Source of the DNA: JBFWRI01 sp050248995
GTDB taxonomy: Bacteria > Pseudomonadota > Alphaproteobacteria > JAIXQD01
Length of the DNA: 64,000 nt
Assembly (NCBI GenBank): GCA_050248995.1
Contig: JBFWRI010000005.1
Location: 13,333 to 77,332, forward strand
Reading direction: 5' to 3'
Below are positions 35,232 through 43,003 of this stretch, one piece after another (position 1 is the first letter of the stretch; the number at the start of each line of letters is the position of its first letter). Under the pieces are notes generated by a model, which saw only the letters and a program-made list of their open reading frames with translations, was not told where the DNA came from and did no database searches. Made by a program: the position numbers and the translations under genes.

Positions 35232-35981
35232 TTACAGCCTGAAACGCTCGCCAAGGTACAGGCGGCGGGCTTCGGCGTTGCTGGCAATTTCGCGCGGGGT
35301 GCCGCTCAGCAGCACCGCGCCATCGTGGATGATGTAGGCGCGGTCAACAATATCCAGTGTTTCGCGCGCATTGTGGTCGGTGATCAGCACGCCGATACCG
35401 CGATCCTTCAGGTGCATCACCAGCTGGCGAATTTCCCCTACCGCAATCGGGTCGATGCCGGCAAACGGTTCATCCAGCAAAATAAAGCTGGGGCGTGCGG
35501 CCAGTGCGCGCGCGATTTCAACACGGCGGCGCTCACCACCCGACAGTGCCGGCGCCGGCGAGCGGCGGATGTGCGTCAGGGAAAATTCTTCCAGCAGGGC
35601 GTCGCACGCAGCTTGACGCAGCGCTGCGTCGGGCTCGTTGATTTCCAGCACGGCCATGATGTTCTGCTCGACCGTCAGGCCGCGAAAAATGCTGGCTTCC
35701 TGGGGCAGGTAACCAAGACCAAGACGCGCGCGCTGGTACATCGGCCGGTGTGTGATATCGCGGCCATCCAGCATAATCTTGCCGTGTTCGGTGGGAACAA
35801 GGCCCATCAGCATATAGAACGTTGTTGTTTTGCCAGCGCCGTTCGGACCCAGCAGGCCCACGGCCTCGCCGCGCTGCAATGTCAGCGATACATCACGCAC
35901 CACCACGCGGCCGGCATAGGCTTTGGCCAGATTCTCCGCGGCAAGGCCGCTGGTATTCGGAACGGATTCCAACGTCATCAC
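35232..35981 (-). CDS. lptB: LPS-export ABC ATPase LptB
   Basis: The 249-residue ATPase has Walker A GPNGAGKTTTFYM, the ABC signature LSGGERRRVEIARALA, Walker B FILLDEPFAGIDPIAVGEI, and the H-loop VLITDHNARETL. It is characteristic of LptB rather than a generic ABC protein through DGRDITHRPMYQRARLGLGYLPQEASIFRGLTVEQNI. It powers LPS extraction from the inner membrane together with LptF/G and LptC/A. Its ATG overlaps the lptA stop by 4 bp. Confidence 0.96.
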   Translation of the reverse strand: MMTLESVPNTSGLAAENLAKAYAGRVVVRDVSLTLQRGEAVGLLGPNGAGKTTTFYMLMGLVPTEHGKIMLDGRDITHRPMYQRARLGLGYLPQEASIFRGLTVEQNIMAVLEINEPDAALRQAACDALLEEFSLTHIRRSPAPALSGGERRRVEIARALAARPSFILLDEPFAGIDPIAVGEIRQLVMHLKDRGIGVLITDHNARETLDIVDRAYIIHDGAVLLSGTPREIASNAEARRLYLGERFRL

Positions 35982-36949
35982 TTTTTCTCTTTCGGGTACA
36001 GCAGGCCGCGCACGCGCTTGCCATCACCTGTATTTGTATCCAGTAATTTGCTGATGCCGGTATTGAAGTCAACCTCGGCCTTGTCACCCGCCAACTGGCT
36101 TTTGCCACGTGTCAGGTGCACATTGCCCGATAACAGCGCCTTGTTCCTACTCATGTCGTAAATACCCTTGTCGCCCTTGGCGACGTCGGTAGCGGTGATG
36201 ATAATGACATTGCCCTCGGCTTCCATGCGTTCGGCCTGCAGCTCGCCTTGGGCATCTTCCTTGAACAACGCCGTCATCTTGTCGGCTTTTATGCGGCGTT
36301 CGCCATTCTTGCCCTTGGCCGGGTCGCTGCGCACGACTTCGGCGTTCCCGACGGCAACAGCCAGCTTCTCGGCGCTCCAGTATTCAAAACGTTCTGTCGC
36401 AGTGATGGTGTCGTTGCCCGTTACCAGTTTCAGGTCATCGCCCGTCAGTACGGCAACCTGCCGATCGATGTCGTAAACACCCCGGTCGCCGAACGCTTCA
36501 GAGGTCTTACCGTCTTGGCCGTTGGTCAGGCGTACATTGCCCTCAGCACTCATTTTCCAGATCTCGGTGCCCTTGCTATCGGTGCGATCACGTTCTTCAG
36601 CCACCAGCGTGTCACCGTAAATGGTGAAGTCGCCACGTTTCGCAATCGCGTTTCCGCGCGCCGTATAGGTGCGTGCATTCTGATCCCACTCAAGACTATT
36701 GTCGGCCGAGATGTCGATCGGTTGTTTACTGTCGCCGCCTGCGCCAAACGGCGATTTGCTTTTAGTGGTTTTCGCGGGCTTGACTGCCGAAGCGGATTCT
36801 GGTGTCCGCTTTGGTGCTGGGTCAGCCGCCGGAACAGCCTCTTCGGCAACCGGGGCTGGCACGCTGGTGAAGTCACCTAAAGGGTCATCTTCGGCAAAGA
36901 CGGGCGTCGCCAGAAACAGCATTATGAGAACGAAAAAATGCATCCGCAT
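35978..36949 (-). CDS. lptA: LPS-transport periplasmic protein LptA (long, extended form)
   Basis: The 323-residue precursor has a signal peptide (MRMHFFVLIMLFLATPVFA). A Pro/Ala/Lys-rich linker (~23-75) precedes the OstA/LptA beta-jellyroll, which starts at QPIDISADNSLEWDQNARTYTARGNAIAKRGDFTIYGDTLVAEER. Repeated GNV/AEGNV strands follow to the C-terminus. LptA bridges LPS from LptC to LptD across the periplasm. Usual LptA has ~180-220 residues, so this one has an extra linker and a longer barrel. It lies between lptC and lptB. Confidence 0.88.
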   Translation of the reverse strand: MRMHFFVLIMLFLATPVFAEDDPLGDFTSVPAPVAEEAVPAADPAPKRTPESASAVKPAKTTKSKSPFGAGGDSKQPIDISADNSLEWDQNARTYTARGNAIAKRGDFTIYGDTLVAEERDRTDSKGTEIWKMSAEGNVRLTNGQDGKTSEAFGDRGVYDIDRQVAVLTGDDLKLVTGNDTITATERFEYWSAEKLAVAVGNAEVVRSDPAKGKNGERRIKADKMTALFKEDAQGELQAERMEAEGNVIIITATDVAKGDKGIYDMSRNKALLSGNVHLTRGKSQLAGDKAEVDFNTGISKLLDTNTGDGKRVRGLLYPKEKK

Positions 36950-36985
36950 GTTTTAGCCCAAAAAAAGCGGCGGGGAAACGCCTGA

Positions 36986-37696
36986 TTATGGCTGCTGTTT
37001 CGGGTCTTCACCGGTCAGGCGCGCCTTGGTCGGGCCTTTAAAAATGACCTTTTTGCCGCCTTCTTCCACGATCATGCCCTGCTCGGCATCAATGGTGCCG
37101 AACGGGCCGTGTACGTTTACCGGCGTGTCGGTCCAAGCGCGGTTCTGTGTGAAATCAACCGCCAGCTGCGGCGATGAGAAGGTGCTGCCGTTATCGTGGA
37201 AGATTTCAACATTGCCCTGCAGGTTCAGCGCGTTCTGTTTTTCGCGATATATGCCCTGATCCGCTGTCATCGCCAGAAACGCGCCTTCTTTCGTGGTGAA
37301 GTCGGCCTGCGGTTCGGTCAGTGTCACGGTCGGGTTTTCGGCGCCGATATCACGCACGGCCTTGGCAGCGGTAACTGCAAATGGCTGACCCTGTTTGTTC
37401 ACGCCCTGGTAGTTCAGGTCAAACATCGCAGCTTCCATGCCGACTTCCTTGGCTAACTCGCCAAGTTTTATACCCATGCTGGGCAGCGAGGGCAGCATTG
37501 ATGGCCATATGAAAGCGGCAATCAGCAACACTACGCCAGCGGCCGGCAGCGCAAATTTTACGGTGCGCAACCATTCGCGCGGCTTGCTTGTCACGCGCAT
37601 GACCTTGCGCGTTGGCGCGTTCCACCACGTCGCGAGGTCAACGACCTGCGCGGGCTGTTCGGCTTTACGGGCTTTCAGCGCTGTGAATGCGATCAT
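36986..37696 (-). CDS. lptC: LPS-export protein LptC
   Basis: The 236-residue protein has one membrane helix near residues 47-65 (FALPAAGVVLLIAAFIWPSML) and a beta-jellyroll with the LptC order: YQGVNKQGQPFAVTAAKAVR, LTEPQADFTTKEGAFLAMTADQGIYREKQNALNLQGNVEIFHDNG. It anchors the Lpt bridge to the inner-membrane LptBFG complex. The cytoplasmic N-terminus is longer than in enteric LptC, which is typical for alphaproteobacterial members. It lies 25 bp after kdsD and 36 bp before lptA. Confidence 0.92.
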   Translation of the reverse strand: MIAFTALKARKAEQPAQVVDLATWWNAPTRKVMRVTSKPREWLRTVKFALPAAGVVLLIAAFIWPSMLPSLPSMGIKLGELAKEVGMEAAMFDLNYQGVNKQGQPFAVTAAKAVRDIGAENPTVTLTEPQADFTTKEGAFLAMTADQGIYREKQNALNLQGNVEIFHDNGSTFSSPQLAVDFTQNRAWTDTPVNVHGPFGTIDAEQGMIVEEGGKKVIFKGPTKARLTGEDPKQQP

Positions 37697-37721
37697 GCTT
37701 TCTCTTTCAATACGGCCGGAC

Positions 37722-38717
37722 TTAAACCAGGCCAGCTTTCAAACAGTCGTGAATGTGAATCAGGCCTACCGGTCTGCCTGCTTCATCCAGAACAAACAGC
37801 TGCGTGATGCTTCTGTCCTGCATCAGCGCCACGGCCTCGACGGCCAGCTTGTCGGCAGTCATGGTCTTTGGCGTTTTCGTCATCACGTCGTTCACGGTCT
37901 TGTCCATGATATGGCTGTCCATATGGCGGCGTAAGTCGCCGTCGGTGATCATGCCGAGCAGGATGCCGCCGTCGTTGACAACGCCGACACAGCCCATGCG
38001 CTTTTTGCTGATCATCATGATGGCTTCGGCCATTGTCGCGCCGTCGTGAATGGTTGGCACGGCTTCGCCTGTGTGCATCAGGTCGCTGACACGCAGCAGC
38101 ATCTTGCCCAGCTTGCCGCCCGGGTGGCGTACGCCGAAATCATCTTTAGTGAAGCCGCGTGTCTCCATCAGCGCGACCGACAGGGCGTCACCCAGCGCCA
38201 GTGTCAGCGTGGTCGATGTTGTTGGCGCCATGCCCATCGGACAGGCTTCCGGCATGGCCGGCAGCGTCAGCACGATATCGCCGGCCTTGCCCAGCGTTGA
38301 TTGTGGCTTACTGGTAATGGCGATCAGCGGAATGGCAAAACGCTTGGTATGGCGGATCAGGTCGGCCAGCTCGGGCGACTCGCCGCCGCTTGAGATCAAA
38401 ATCACAACGTCGCCCGGCACGATCATGCCAAGGTCGCCGTGCGACGCTTCACCCGGATGCACGAAGTGCGCAGGCGTGCCGGTGCTGGCCATCGTTGCGG
38501 CGATCTTGCGCGCGATGTGGCCGCTTTTCCCCATGCCGGAAACAATTGTGCGGCCGGTTGCAGCCAGAACGGTTTCAACGGCTTTAGCAAAGGGGTCAGC
38601 CATCGCACTGCGCAGGCCGTCGGCCAGCGCACGCATGGCGTCGGTTTCAATCTCAATAGTGCGTATACCGGCGGCCACCATGTCTGCGGCCGCGTTCTTT
38701 TTTGCCAGAACTGTCAT
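37722..38717 (-). CDS. kdsD: Arabinose-5-phosphate isomerase (KpsF/GutQ type)
   Basis: The 331-residue protein starts with a SIS domain (~40-185): TIVSGMGKSGHIARKIAATMASTGTPAHFVHPGEASHGDLGMI, with SGGESPEL as a sugar-phosphate loop and the metal/His site in HPGEASHGD. Two CBS domains follow (~215-270, ~280-331; VNDGGILLGMITDGDLRR, LFVLDEAGRPVGLIHIHDCL). It makes D-arabinose-5-phosphate for Kdo, the LPS inner-core sugar, hence the company of the lpt genes. Confidence 0.94.
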   Translation of the reverse strand: MTVLAKKNAAADMVAAGIRTIEIETDAMRALADGLRSAMADPFAKAVETVLAATGRTIVSGMGKSGHIARKIAATMASTGTPAHFVHPGEASHGDLGMIVPGDVVILISSGGESPELADLIRHTKRFAIPLIAITSKPQSTLGKAGDIVLTLPAMPEACPMGMAPTTSTTLTLALGDALSVALMETRGFTKDDFGVRHPGGKLGKMLLRVSDLMHTGEAVPTIHDGATMAEAIMMISKKRMGCVGVVNDGGILLGMITDGDLRRHMDSHIMDKTVNDVMTKTPKTMTADKLAVEAVALMQDRSITQLFVLDEAGRPVGLIHIHDCLKAGLV

Positions 38718-38833
38718 TTAAAATCCCTAACTCTTGTCTCTACGGCAGGGTGGCATAATACCACGCTTCTGCGGCCTATTTTAGGCGTTTCTGGCGCAAG
38801 TGATTACTCTTTAAAAGTAGCAAAAACAGCGCG

Positions 38834-39448
38834 TTAGTGCGCGAAAATATCGAAATCAGGCCAGCCGGCCAGATCCAGCTCGGCGCGTACCGGCAGGAAA
38901 TCAAAGCACTTCTGCGCCAGTTCCGTGCGGTTTTCGCGCGCCAGCATCTCGTCCAGCTTGGCTTTTAATGCGTGCAAATGAATGACGTCGGAAGCGGCAT
39001 AGGCCAGCTGCTCGCCGGTCAGTGTGTCGGCCCCCCAGTCGGATGTCTGTTCCTGCTTGCTGATGCTGATGCCCAACAGGTCCTTGCACAAATCCTTCAG
39101 GCCATGGCGGTCGGTGAAGGTGCGGCACAGACGACTGGCGGTTTTCGTGCAGTATACGTTCACGCACAGCGCATCGAAGGCCGCCTTCATGATGGCGATG
39201 TCAAAACGGCCATAATGGAAAAGCTTCTTGATGGATTTATCGGTCAGCACGCGCACAAGATTCGGTGCGCTGGTCTGGCCCTTGGCGATCTGCACGATGT
39301 ACGTCTTGCCGCTGGCATCGGCCATCTGCACAAGACACAAGCGGTCGCGCGTCAGGTTCAGGCCGGTGGTTTCGGTATCAATCGCCACCGAACCGGTGAT
39401 TTTAACATCTGCGGGCAGGTCGCCCTTGAAAACGTGAGTGCTTGTCAT
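38834..39448 (-). CDS. rnd: Ribonuclease D-like 3'-5' exonuclease
   Basis: The protein has about 204 residues. It is the DEDDy exonuclease domain alone: SVAIDTETTGLNL (first Asp, Glu), KKLFHYGRFDIAIM (third Asp) and YAASDVIHLHALKAKL (Tyr and fourth Asp). It lacks the HRDC domains of enterobacterial RNase D, as is usual in this alphaproteobacterial group next to kdsD. I start at the ATG at 39448; a TTG two codons earlier is less likely. It trims tRNA 3' ends, and tRNA-Leu is directly upstream. Confidence 0.9.
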   Translation of the reverse strand: MTSTHVFKGDLPADVKITGSVAIDTETTGLNLTRDRLCLVQMADASGKTYIVQIAKGQTSAPNLVRVLTDKSIKKLFHYGRFDIAIMKAAFDALCVNVYCTKTASRLCRTFTDRHGLKDLCKDLLGISISKQEQTSDWGADTLTGEQLAYAASDVIHLHALKAKLDEMLARENRTELAQKCFDFLPVRAELDLAGWPDFDIFAH

Positions 39449-39482
39449 GTGCAAAGGCTAGCATCGCGCCTGTAAAAACGAA

Positions 39483-39522
39483 ACCAGCTTTATACGCATT
39501 AATGAATGCATATAAAGCTGGT
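39483..39522 (-). terminator. Terminator of tRNA-Leu whose stem starts in the tRNA CCA end
   Basis: Inverted arms ACCAGCTTTATA (39483-39494) and TATAAAGCTGGT (39511-39522) enclose an inner GCATT/AATGC pair. On the minus strand the stem is followed by TTTCGTTTTT. The first bases of the hairpin (read on the minus strand) are the discriminator and CCA of tRNA-Leu. Confidence 0.85.
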
Positions 39523-39603
39523 GCCCAAAAGAGGACTCGAACCTCCACGGGTCGCCCCACTAGTACCTGAAACTAGCGCGTCTACCAATTCCGCCATTTG
39601 GGC
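39519..39603 (-). tRNA. tRNA-Leu (CAG), CCA encoded
   Basis: Class II tRNA of 85 bp. The acceptor GCCCAAA pairs with TTTGGGC. The D-arm starts TGGCGGAATTGGTAGACGC. The anticodon stem CTAGT/ACTAG encloses TTCAGGT (anticodon CAG). A variable arm GGGGCGACCC and the T-arm GTTCGAG follow. The discriminator is A and the CCA is encoded at 39519-39521. Confidence 0.96.
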
Positions 39604-39704
39604 ACTCGTTTTACGAGCTTTTGTTCTCTATTTAGAGAACTAGGCGCGACCGGATGCTTTTGCTAAAACCTGACAGAGGGAAAGTCAACAGAATTCGCTG
39701 GAAC

Positions 39705-40637
39705 ATGAACAAAATCGCCACAGTTTTCGGGGGTAGCGGCTTTATCGGCCGTCAGATTGTCAGCCGGCTGGTGCAGGCGGGCTACAGCGTGCGCGTGCCT
39801 ACCCGCGTGCTGGCCCATGCCGAACCGCTGCGTCAGCTGGGCACGCCCGGTGTTGTCACGCCGATCCTGCTCGATGTGCACGATGTCGGTCAGGTTGGTG
39901 ACGCGGTCGCCAACGCGGATGTTGTCGTCAACTGTATCGGCGTGCTGACCGACAGTCGCCATCAGCCGTTCAATATTATTCAGGGCGAAGTGCCGGGCAT
40001 CATCGCCCGTGCCGCCAATGCCGCCGGCGTCAAGCATCTTGTCCATATCTCGGCCATCGGCGCAGATGCAAACTCGCCCAGCGCCTATGCGCGCAGCAAG
40101 GCGGCCGGCGAAGGCGTTGTACGCGCGATATTCCCGCAGGCAGTCATCCTGCGTCCGTCGATCGTGTTCGGCCCTGAAGACGGTTTCTTCAACCGCTTTG
40201 CAAAGATGGCGATGGTATCACCTGTATTGCCGCTGCTTGGCGGCGGGCGCACACGTATGCAGCCCGTCTATGTCGCCGATGTGGCTGCTGCGGCGTTACA
40301 GGCCATCGTACGTACGGATGCACGGGGTAAGGTTTTTGAACTGGGCGGGCCGGCGATTTATACCTTCCGCCAGCTCATGCAGACGCTGCTGTTCTTTATC
40401 CGCCGGCGCCGTTTTCTGGTGCCTGTGCCGTGGGGTCTGGCGCTGCTGATGGGGCGCATCCTCGAAAAACTGCCCGGCAAGATGCTGACGCGTGACCAAG
40501 TTGTGCTGCTGCAGCGGGATAATGTCGTCAACAGCAACGGCCATACGCTGGAAGATATCGGCGTTGCGCCGACAGCGCTTGAAGCGGTGCTGCCGACATA
40601 CCTTGATGTATACCTGCCCAAGGGGCGTTTTCAGTGA
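39705..40637 (+). CDS. NDUFA9-like NAD(P)-binding epimerase (complex I-associated family)
   Basis: The 310-residue atypical SDR has the nucleotide loop TVFGGSGFIGRQIVSRLV (GGSGFIG, residues ~8-14), then VNCIGVLTD and the SAYARSKAAGEGVVR segment (Y-x-x-x-K) that precedes VILRPSIVFGPEDGFFNRFAKMA. The C-terminal MLTRDQVVLLQRDNVV is the NDUFA9-clade hallmark. In mitochondria the homologue is a complex I subunit; bacterial members may support quinone or respiratory-complex function. I start at the ATG at 39705 (MNKIATVF). It overlaps the HIT gene by 4 bp. Confidence 0.9.
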   Translation: MNKIATVFGGSGFIGRQIVSRLVQAGYSVRVPTRVLAHAEPLRQLGTPGVVTPILLDVHDVGQVGDAVANADVVVNCIGVLTDSRHQPFNIIQGEVPGIIARAANAAGVKHLVHISAIGADANSPSAYARSKAAGEGVVRAIFPQAVILRPSIVFGPEDGFFNRFAKMAMVSPVLPLLGGGRTRMQPVYVADVAAAALQAIVRTDARGKVFELGGPAIYTFRQLMQTLLFFIRRRRFLVPVPWGLALLMGRILEKLPGKMLTRDQVVLLQRDNVVNSNGHTLEDIGVAPTALEAVLPTYLDVYLPKGRFQ

Positions 40638-41077
40638 TACCGGCAGCTACTAACCCGACGCTGCAAAAGTTTCTGACGCCCGACAGCTTTATTTTTGAAA
40701 CTGCGCGCTGGGTTTTAACGCTACGGCCGCTGCAACCGACATTGGGCAGTACAGTTCTAATCAGCAAGTCGGATGTTACTGCCGTGACCGACCTGTCGCC
40801 GGAAGATGTCACCGACCTTCATGCGGCGTGGCAAAAAGTCGGTGCGATGTATCGTGCAACTTTCCAGCCGGATAAAATGAACCACTTGGCTCTGATGATG
40901 ACCGACCCGAACCCGCACTTTCATATCCTGCCGCGTTATGCGGAAAAGCGGGCTTTTGATGGGTCATTTTTTGCCGATACAGCATGGCCGACCCTGCCGA
41001 ACACGCGCGAGGCTGACCTTGACTTGACGTCCGCGCAGCGCGTAAAACTTGCGGAATATTTACGCAACGCGATTTAA
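40634..41077 (+). CDS. HIT-family nucleotide-binding protein
   Basis: The 147-residue protein has the HIT pattern STVLISKSDVTAVTDLSPEDVTDLHAAWQKV, then KMNHLALMMTDPNPHFHILPRY. The H-x-H-x-H triad is read as N-P-H-F-H here, so the first His is Asn, while the central pair that includes the catalytic His remains. HIT proteins hydrolyse nucleoside phosphoramidates or dinucleotides. It is coupled to the epimerase by a 4-bp overlap and followed by an unknown gene 12 bp downstream. Confidence 0.82.
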   Translation: MIPAATNPTLQKFLTPDSFIFETARWVLTLRPLQPTLGSTVLISKSDVTAVTDLSPEDVTDLHAAWQKVGAMYRATFQPDKMNHLALMMTDPNPHFHILPRYAEKRAFDGSFFADTAWPTLPNTREADLDLTSAQRVKLAEYLRNAI

Positions 41078-41089
41078 GAAAAGAAGTTG

Positions 41090-41557
41090 ATGGCAACCCA
41101 GATGGACATCGAACCGTGGAGTGTTGTGAGCGCGCGCCTGCAGGGACAGCACGTTGCGGTGTATTACTACTTTGAAGACGAATGCCTGTCGGTTCGCGCT
41201 GTAGGACAGACCGAACGAAAGACGCCGAAGTGGGGAAAGCTTTTGGGCCGCACGCAGGCCTTTGCCCTGAATAATGTCAGCACTTATGTCAGTATGAACG
41301 GGTATGCCAAGCTCATGCGCCTTGCTGCGGTATCGATACCGGGCAAGGGTGTCCATCATCACTACGCGGCGCTGCATGGCGAAGCCGTGCCGCTGACGGC
41401 TGCCGAAGATAAAATCGTACCGCCGGATGCTGTCGAAATCGGGTTAAGCCCGCGCCGCCAGCCGGGGTTTTTCCGTAAGGATACCGGGGAGACCGTAACG
41501 GCTGCCGATGCTGCCTATGTTATCGGCCGCCGTATGTGGATGCTGAGCCCGCGCTAG
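41090..41557 (+). CDS. Hypothetical protein
   Basis: I do not recognise this 155-residue soluble protein. It has an N-terminal beta-rich part (EPWSVVSARLQGQHVAVYYYFEDECLSVRAVGQ), a His-rich middle (GKGVHHHYAALHGEAVPL) and a C-terminal basic/aromatic tail (RRQPGFFRK, YVIGRRMWML). The start is the ATG at 41090 after AAAGAAG; the TTG before it is unlikely. It follows the HIT gene by 12 bp and is probably co-transcribed. No membrane segment or signal peptide is visible. Confidence 0.65.
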   Translation: MATQMDIEPWSVVSARLQGQHVAVYYYFEDECLSVRAVGQTERKTPKWGKLLGRTQAFALNNVSTYVSMNGYAKLMRLAAVSIPGKGVHHHYAALHGEAVPLTAAEDKIVPPDAVEIGLSPRRQPGFFRKDTGETVTAADAAYVIGRRMWMLSPR

Positions 41558-41627
41558 AAAGCATTAATTCTCTTGCTTCGTTTTTTTAATAGTTGCTAGA
41601 AACGGGGCATATTGAGGAAAAGTTATC

Positions 41628-42413
41628 GTGGGTCGTCCTAAAACAAAACCAACAGTCATGCCGGAAATTACATGGACCGGCGTTGATGGCAGCCATCGCC
41701 GCCCGGTTGAGGTTGGTTACGCGCCGCCGGGCTTTGCCCTCGAAATAAACCTGCCGCGCCCACAACAGTTTCATCGCGTCATCGGGTACGAGAAGCAACG
41801 TAATGGCCGTTGGAAGCCAAGATATCGTTGGCTGGCCAATGATACGATAATCGAGCCCAAAGCGCTTGGCACTTTTAGGTCGCCGACAGATATGATGAAG
41901 CGTCTGGAAGTCGGTGATCAATTTCTGGCTGATAATATGCGTCGTCACGGGGACTTTAAATCAGGTGACGCTGTCGAGGTTGCTGAAAGTTTCAGGTGGA
42001 TCAGGCCGGATGGCAGCACCAATATCACGGGTGTGCATGTTGACCGCAGTGCGCTTCTTAGTGATTACGACGATGAAAATAATCAGCCCGACAGCTTACC
42101 ACATGAACAGTATTTCCTGCATGTGGGTCCGGCGTGTCTGGGCACACACATACTTATGCGGGCGAATGCTGAAGACCTCCGTGCTCTTGCGCCGTTTGTT
42201 GACAACTGGAGTAGGTATAATCCGCGTACGTCAGAAACATCGCGTCGGCACCAGTCGCTGATTGGCCGCCTGAAAAAAGAAGGAAAATGGCGCCAGATTC
42301 CATCCGGGGTTGTTGTGCGCGCGCCTGTGGTGTGGCCACATGCCGCAGCAACTAATCCGACACGTAACTGGTTATTCCGGCGTTTCTGGACAATCAAGGC
42401 ATGCCGGGCCTGA
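41628..42413 (+). CDS. Hypothetical basic protein
   Basis: This 261-residue soluble protein, with GTG as start (GAGGAAAAG seven bases before), is unrecognised. It is rich in Arg, Trp and Pro (WRPRYRW-like KPRYRWLANDTI). It has an Asp/Asn-rich centre (LSDYDDENNQPDSLPHEQYF) and a C-terminus of Pro/His/Trp (VVWPHAAATNPTRNWLFRRFW). An alternative start is the ATG at 41658. Its stop TGA forms a TGATCA palindrome with that of the convergent greA. No domain call is possible. Confidence 0.6.
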   Translation: MGRPKTKPTVMPEITWTGVDGSHRRPVEVGYAPPGFALEINLPRPQQFHRVIGYEKQRNGRWKPRYRWLANDTIIEPKALGTFRSPTDMMKRLEVGDQFLADNMRRHGDFKSGDAVEVAESFRWIRPDGSTNITGVHVDRSALLSDYDDENNQPDSLPHEQYFLHVGPACLGTHILMRANAEDLRALAPFVDNWSRYNPRTSETSRRHQSLIGRLKKEGKWRQIPSGVVVRAPVVWPHAAATNPTRNWLFRRFWTIKACRA

Positions 42414-42890
42414 TCAGGCCCACATAACCTTTTCAATTTCATAGGTCTTGCTGCCGCGCGGGGTTGTGATCTCAACGCGGTCGCCCTGCTTCTTGCCGAT
42501 CAGCGCGCGGGCGATAGGGGCGGCGATGCTCAGGCGGCCGGCTTTGATGTCGCTCTCCAGCTCGCCGACGATCTGGTACTTAACTTCTTCTTCCGTGTCT
42601 TCGTCGATCAGCTTGACGGTGGCGCCGAACTTGACGTCCTTTTCTCCCTTGAACTGCGTGGGGTCGATGATCTCGGCGCGGCTGATGACATCTTCCAGCT
42701 GCTGGATACGACCCTCAATGAAACCCTGACGTTCACGCGCGGCATGGTACTCGGCGTTTTCCGATAGGTCGCCGTGTTCGCGTGCTTCGGAGATCGCGCG
42801 AATGACATCGGGACGCTCGACCGACTTTAACTGGTGCAATTCTTTTTCGAGGCGGGCGTAGCCGTCCGCCGTCATTGGTGCCTTATCCAT
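42414..42890 (-). CDS. greA: Transcription elongation factor GreA
   Basis: The 158-residue protein has an N-terminal coiled coil ([49 protein letters not shown]) with the catalytic acidic tip GDLSENAEY. The FKBP-like C-terminal domain follows ([53 protein letters not shown]). It rescues backtracked RNA polymerase by stimulating transcript cleavage. It lies convergent with the 261-residue unknown gene. Confidence 0.96.
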   Translation of the reverse strand: MDKAPMTADGYARLEKELHQLKSVERPDVIRAISEAREHGDLSENAEYHAARERQGFIEGRIQQLEDVISRAEIIDPTQFKGEKDVKFGATVKLIDEDTEEEVKYQIVGELESDIKAGRLSIAAPIARALIGKKQGDRVEITTPRGSKTYEIEKVMWA

Positions 42891-43003
42891 TGTAAAACCC
42901 CTTAAATACAGCTGAAATTCGCGTTGCCGTTTTCAGCGCACAGGGGAACGACAGTAACGCAAGCGCCGCCGCGAAATCAAGGGTTACGCAGCTTTTTTAT
43001 AAG

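Noticed and set aside
35217..36161. A 314-codon open frame on the plus strand across lptB and lptA
   Set aside because: It overlaps two well-supported genes and its translation shows no recognisable motif.
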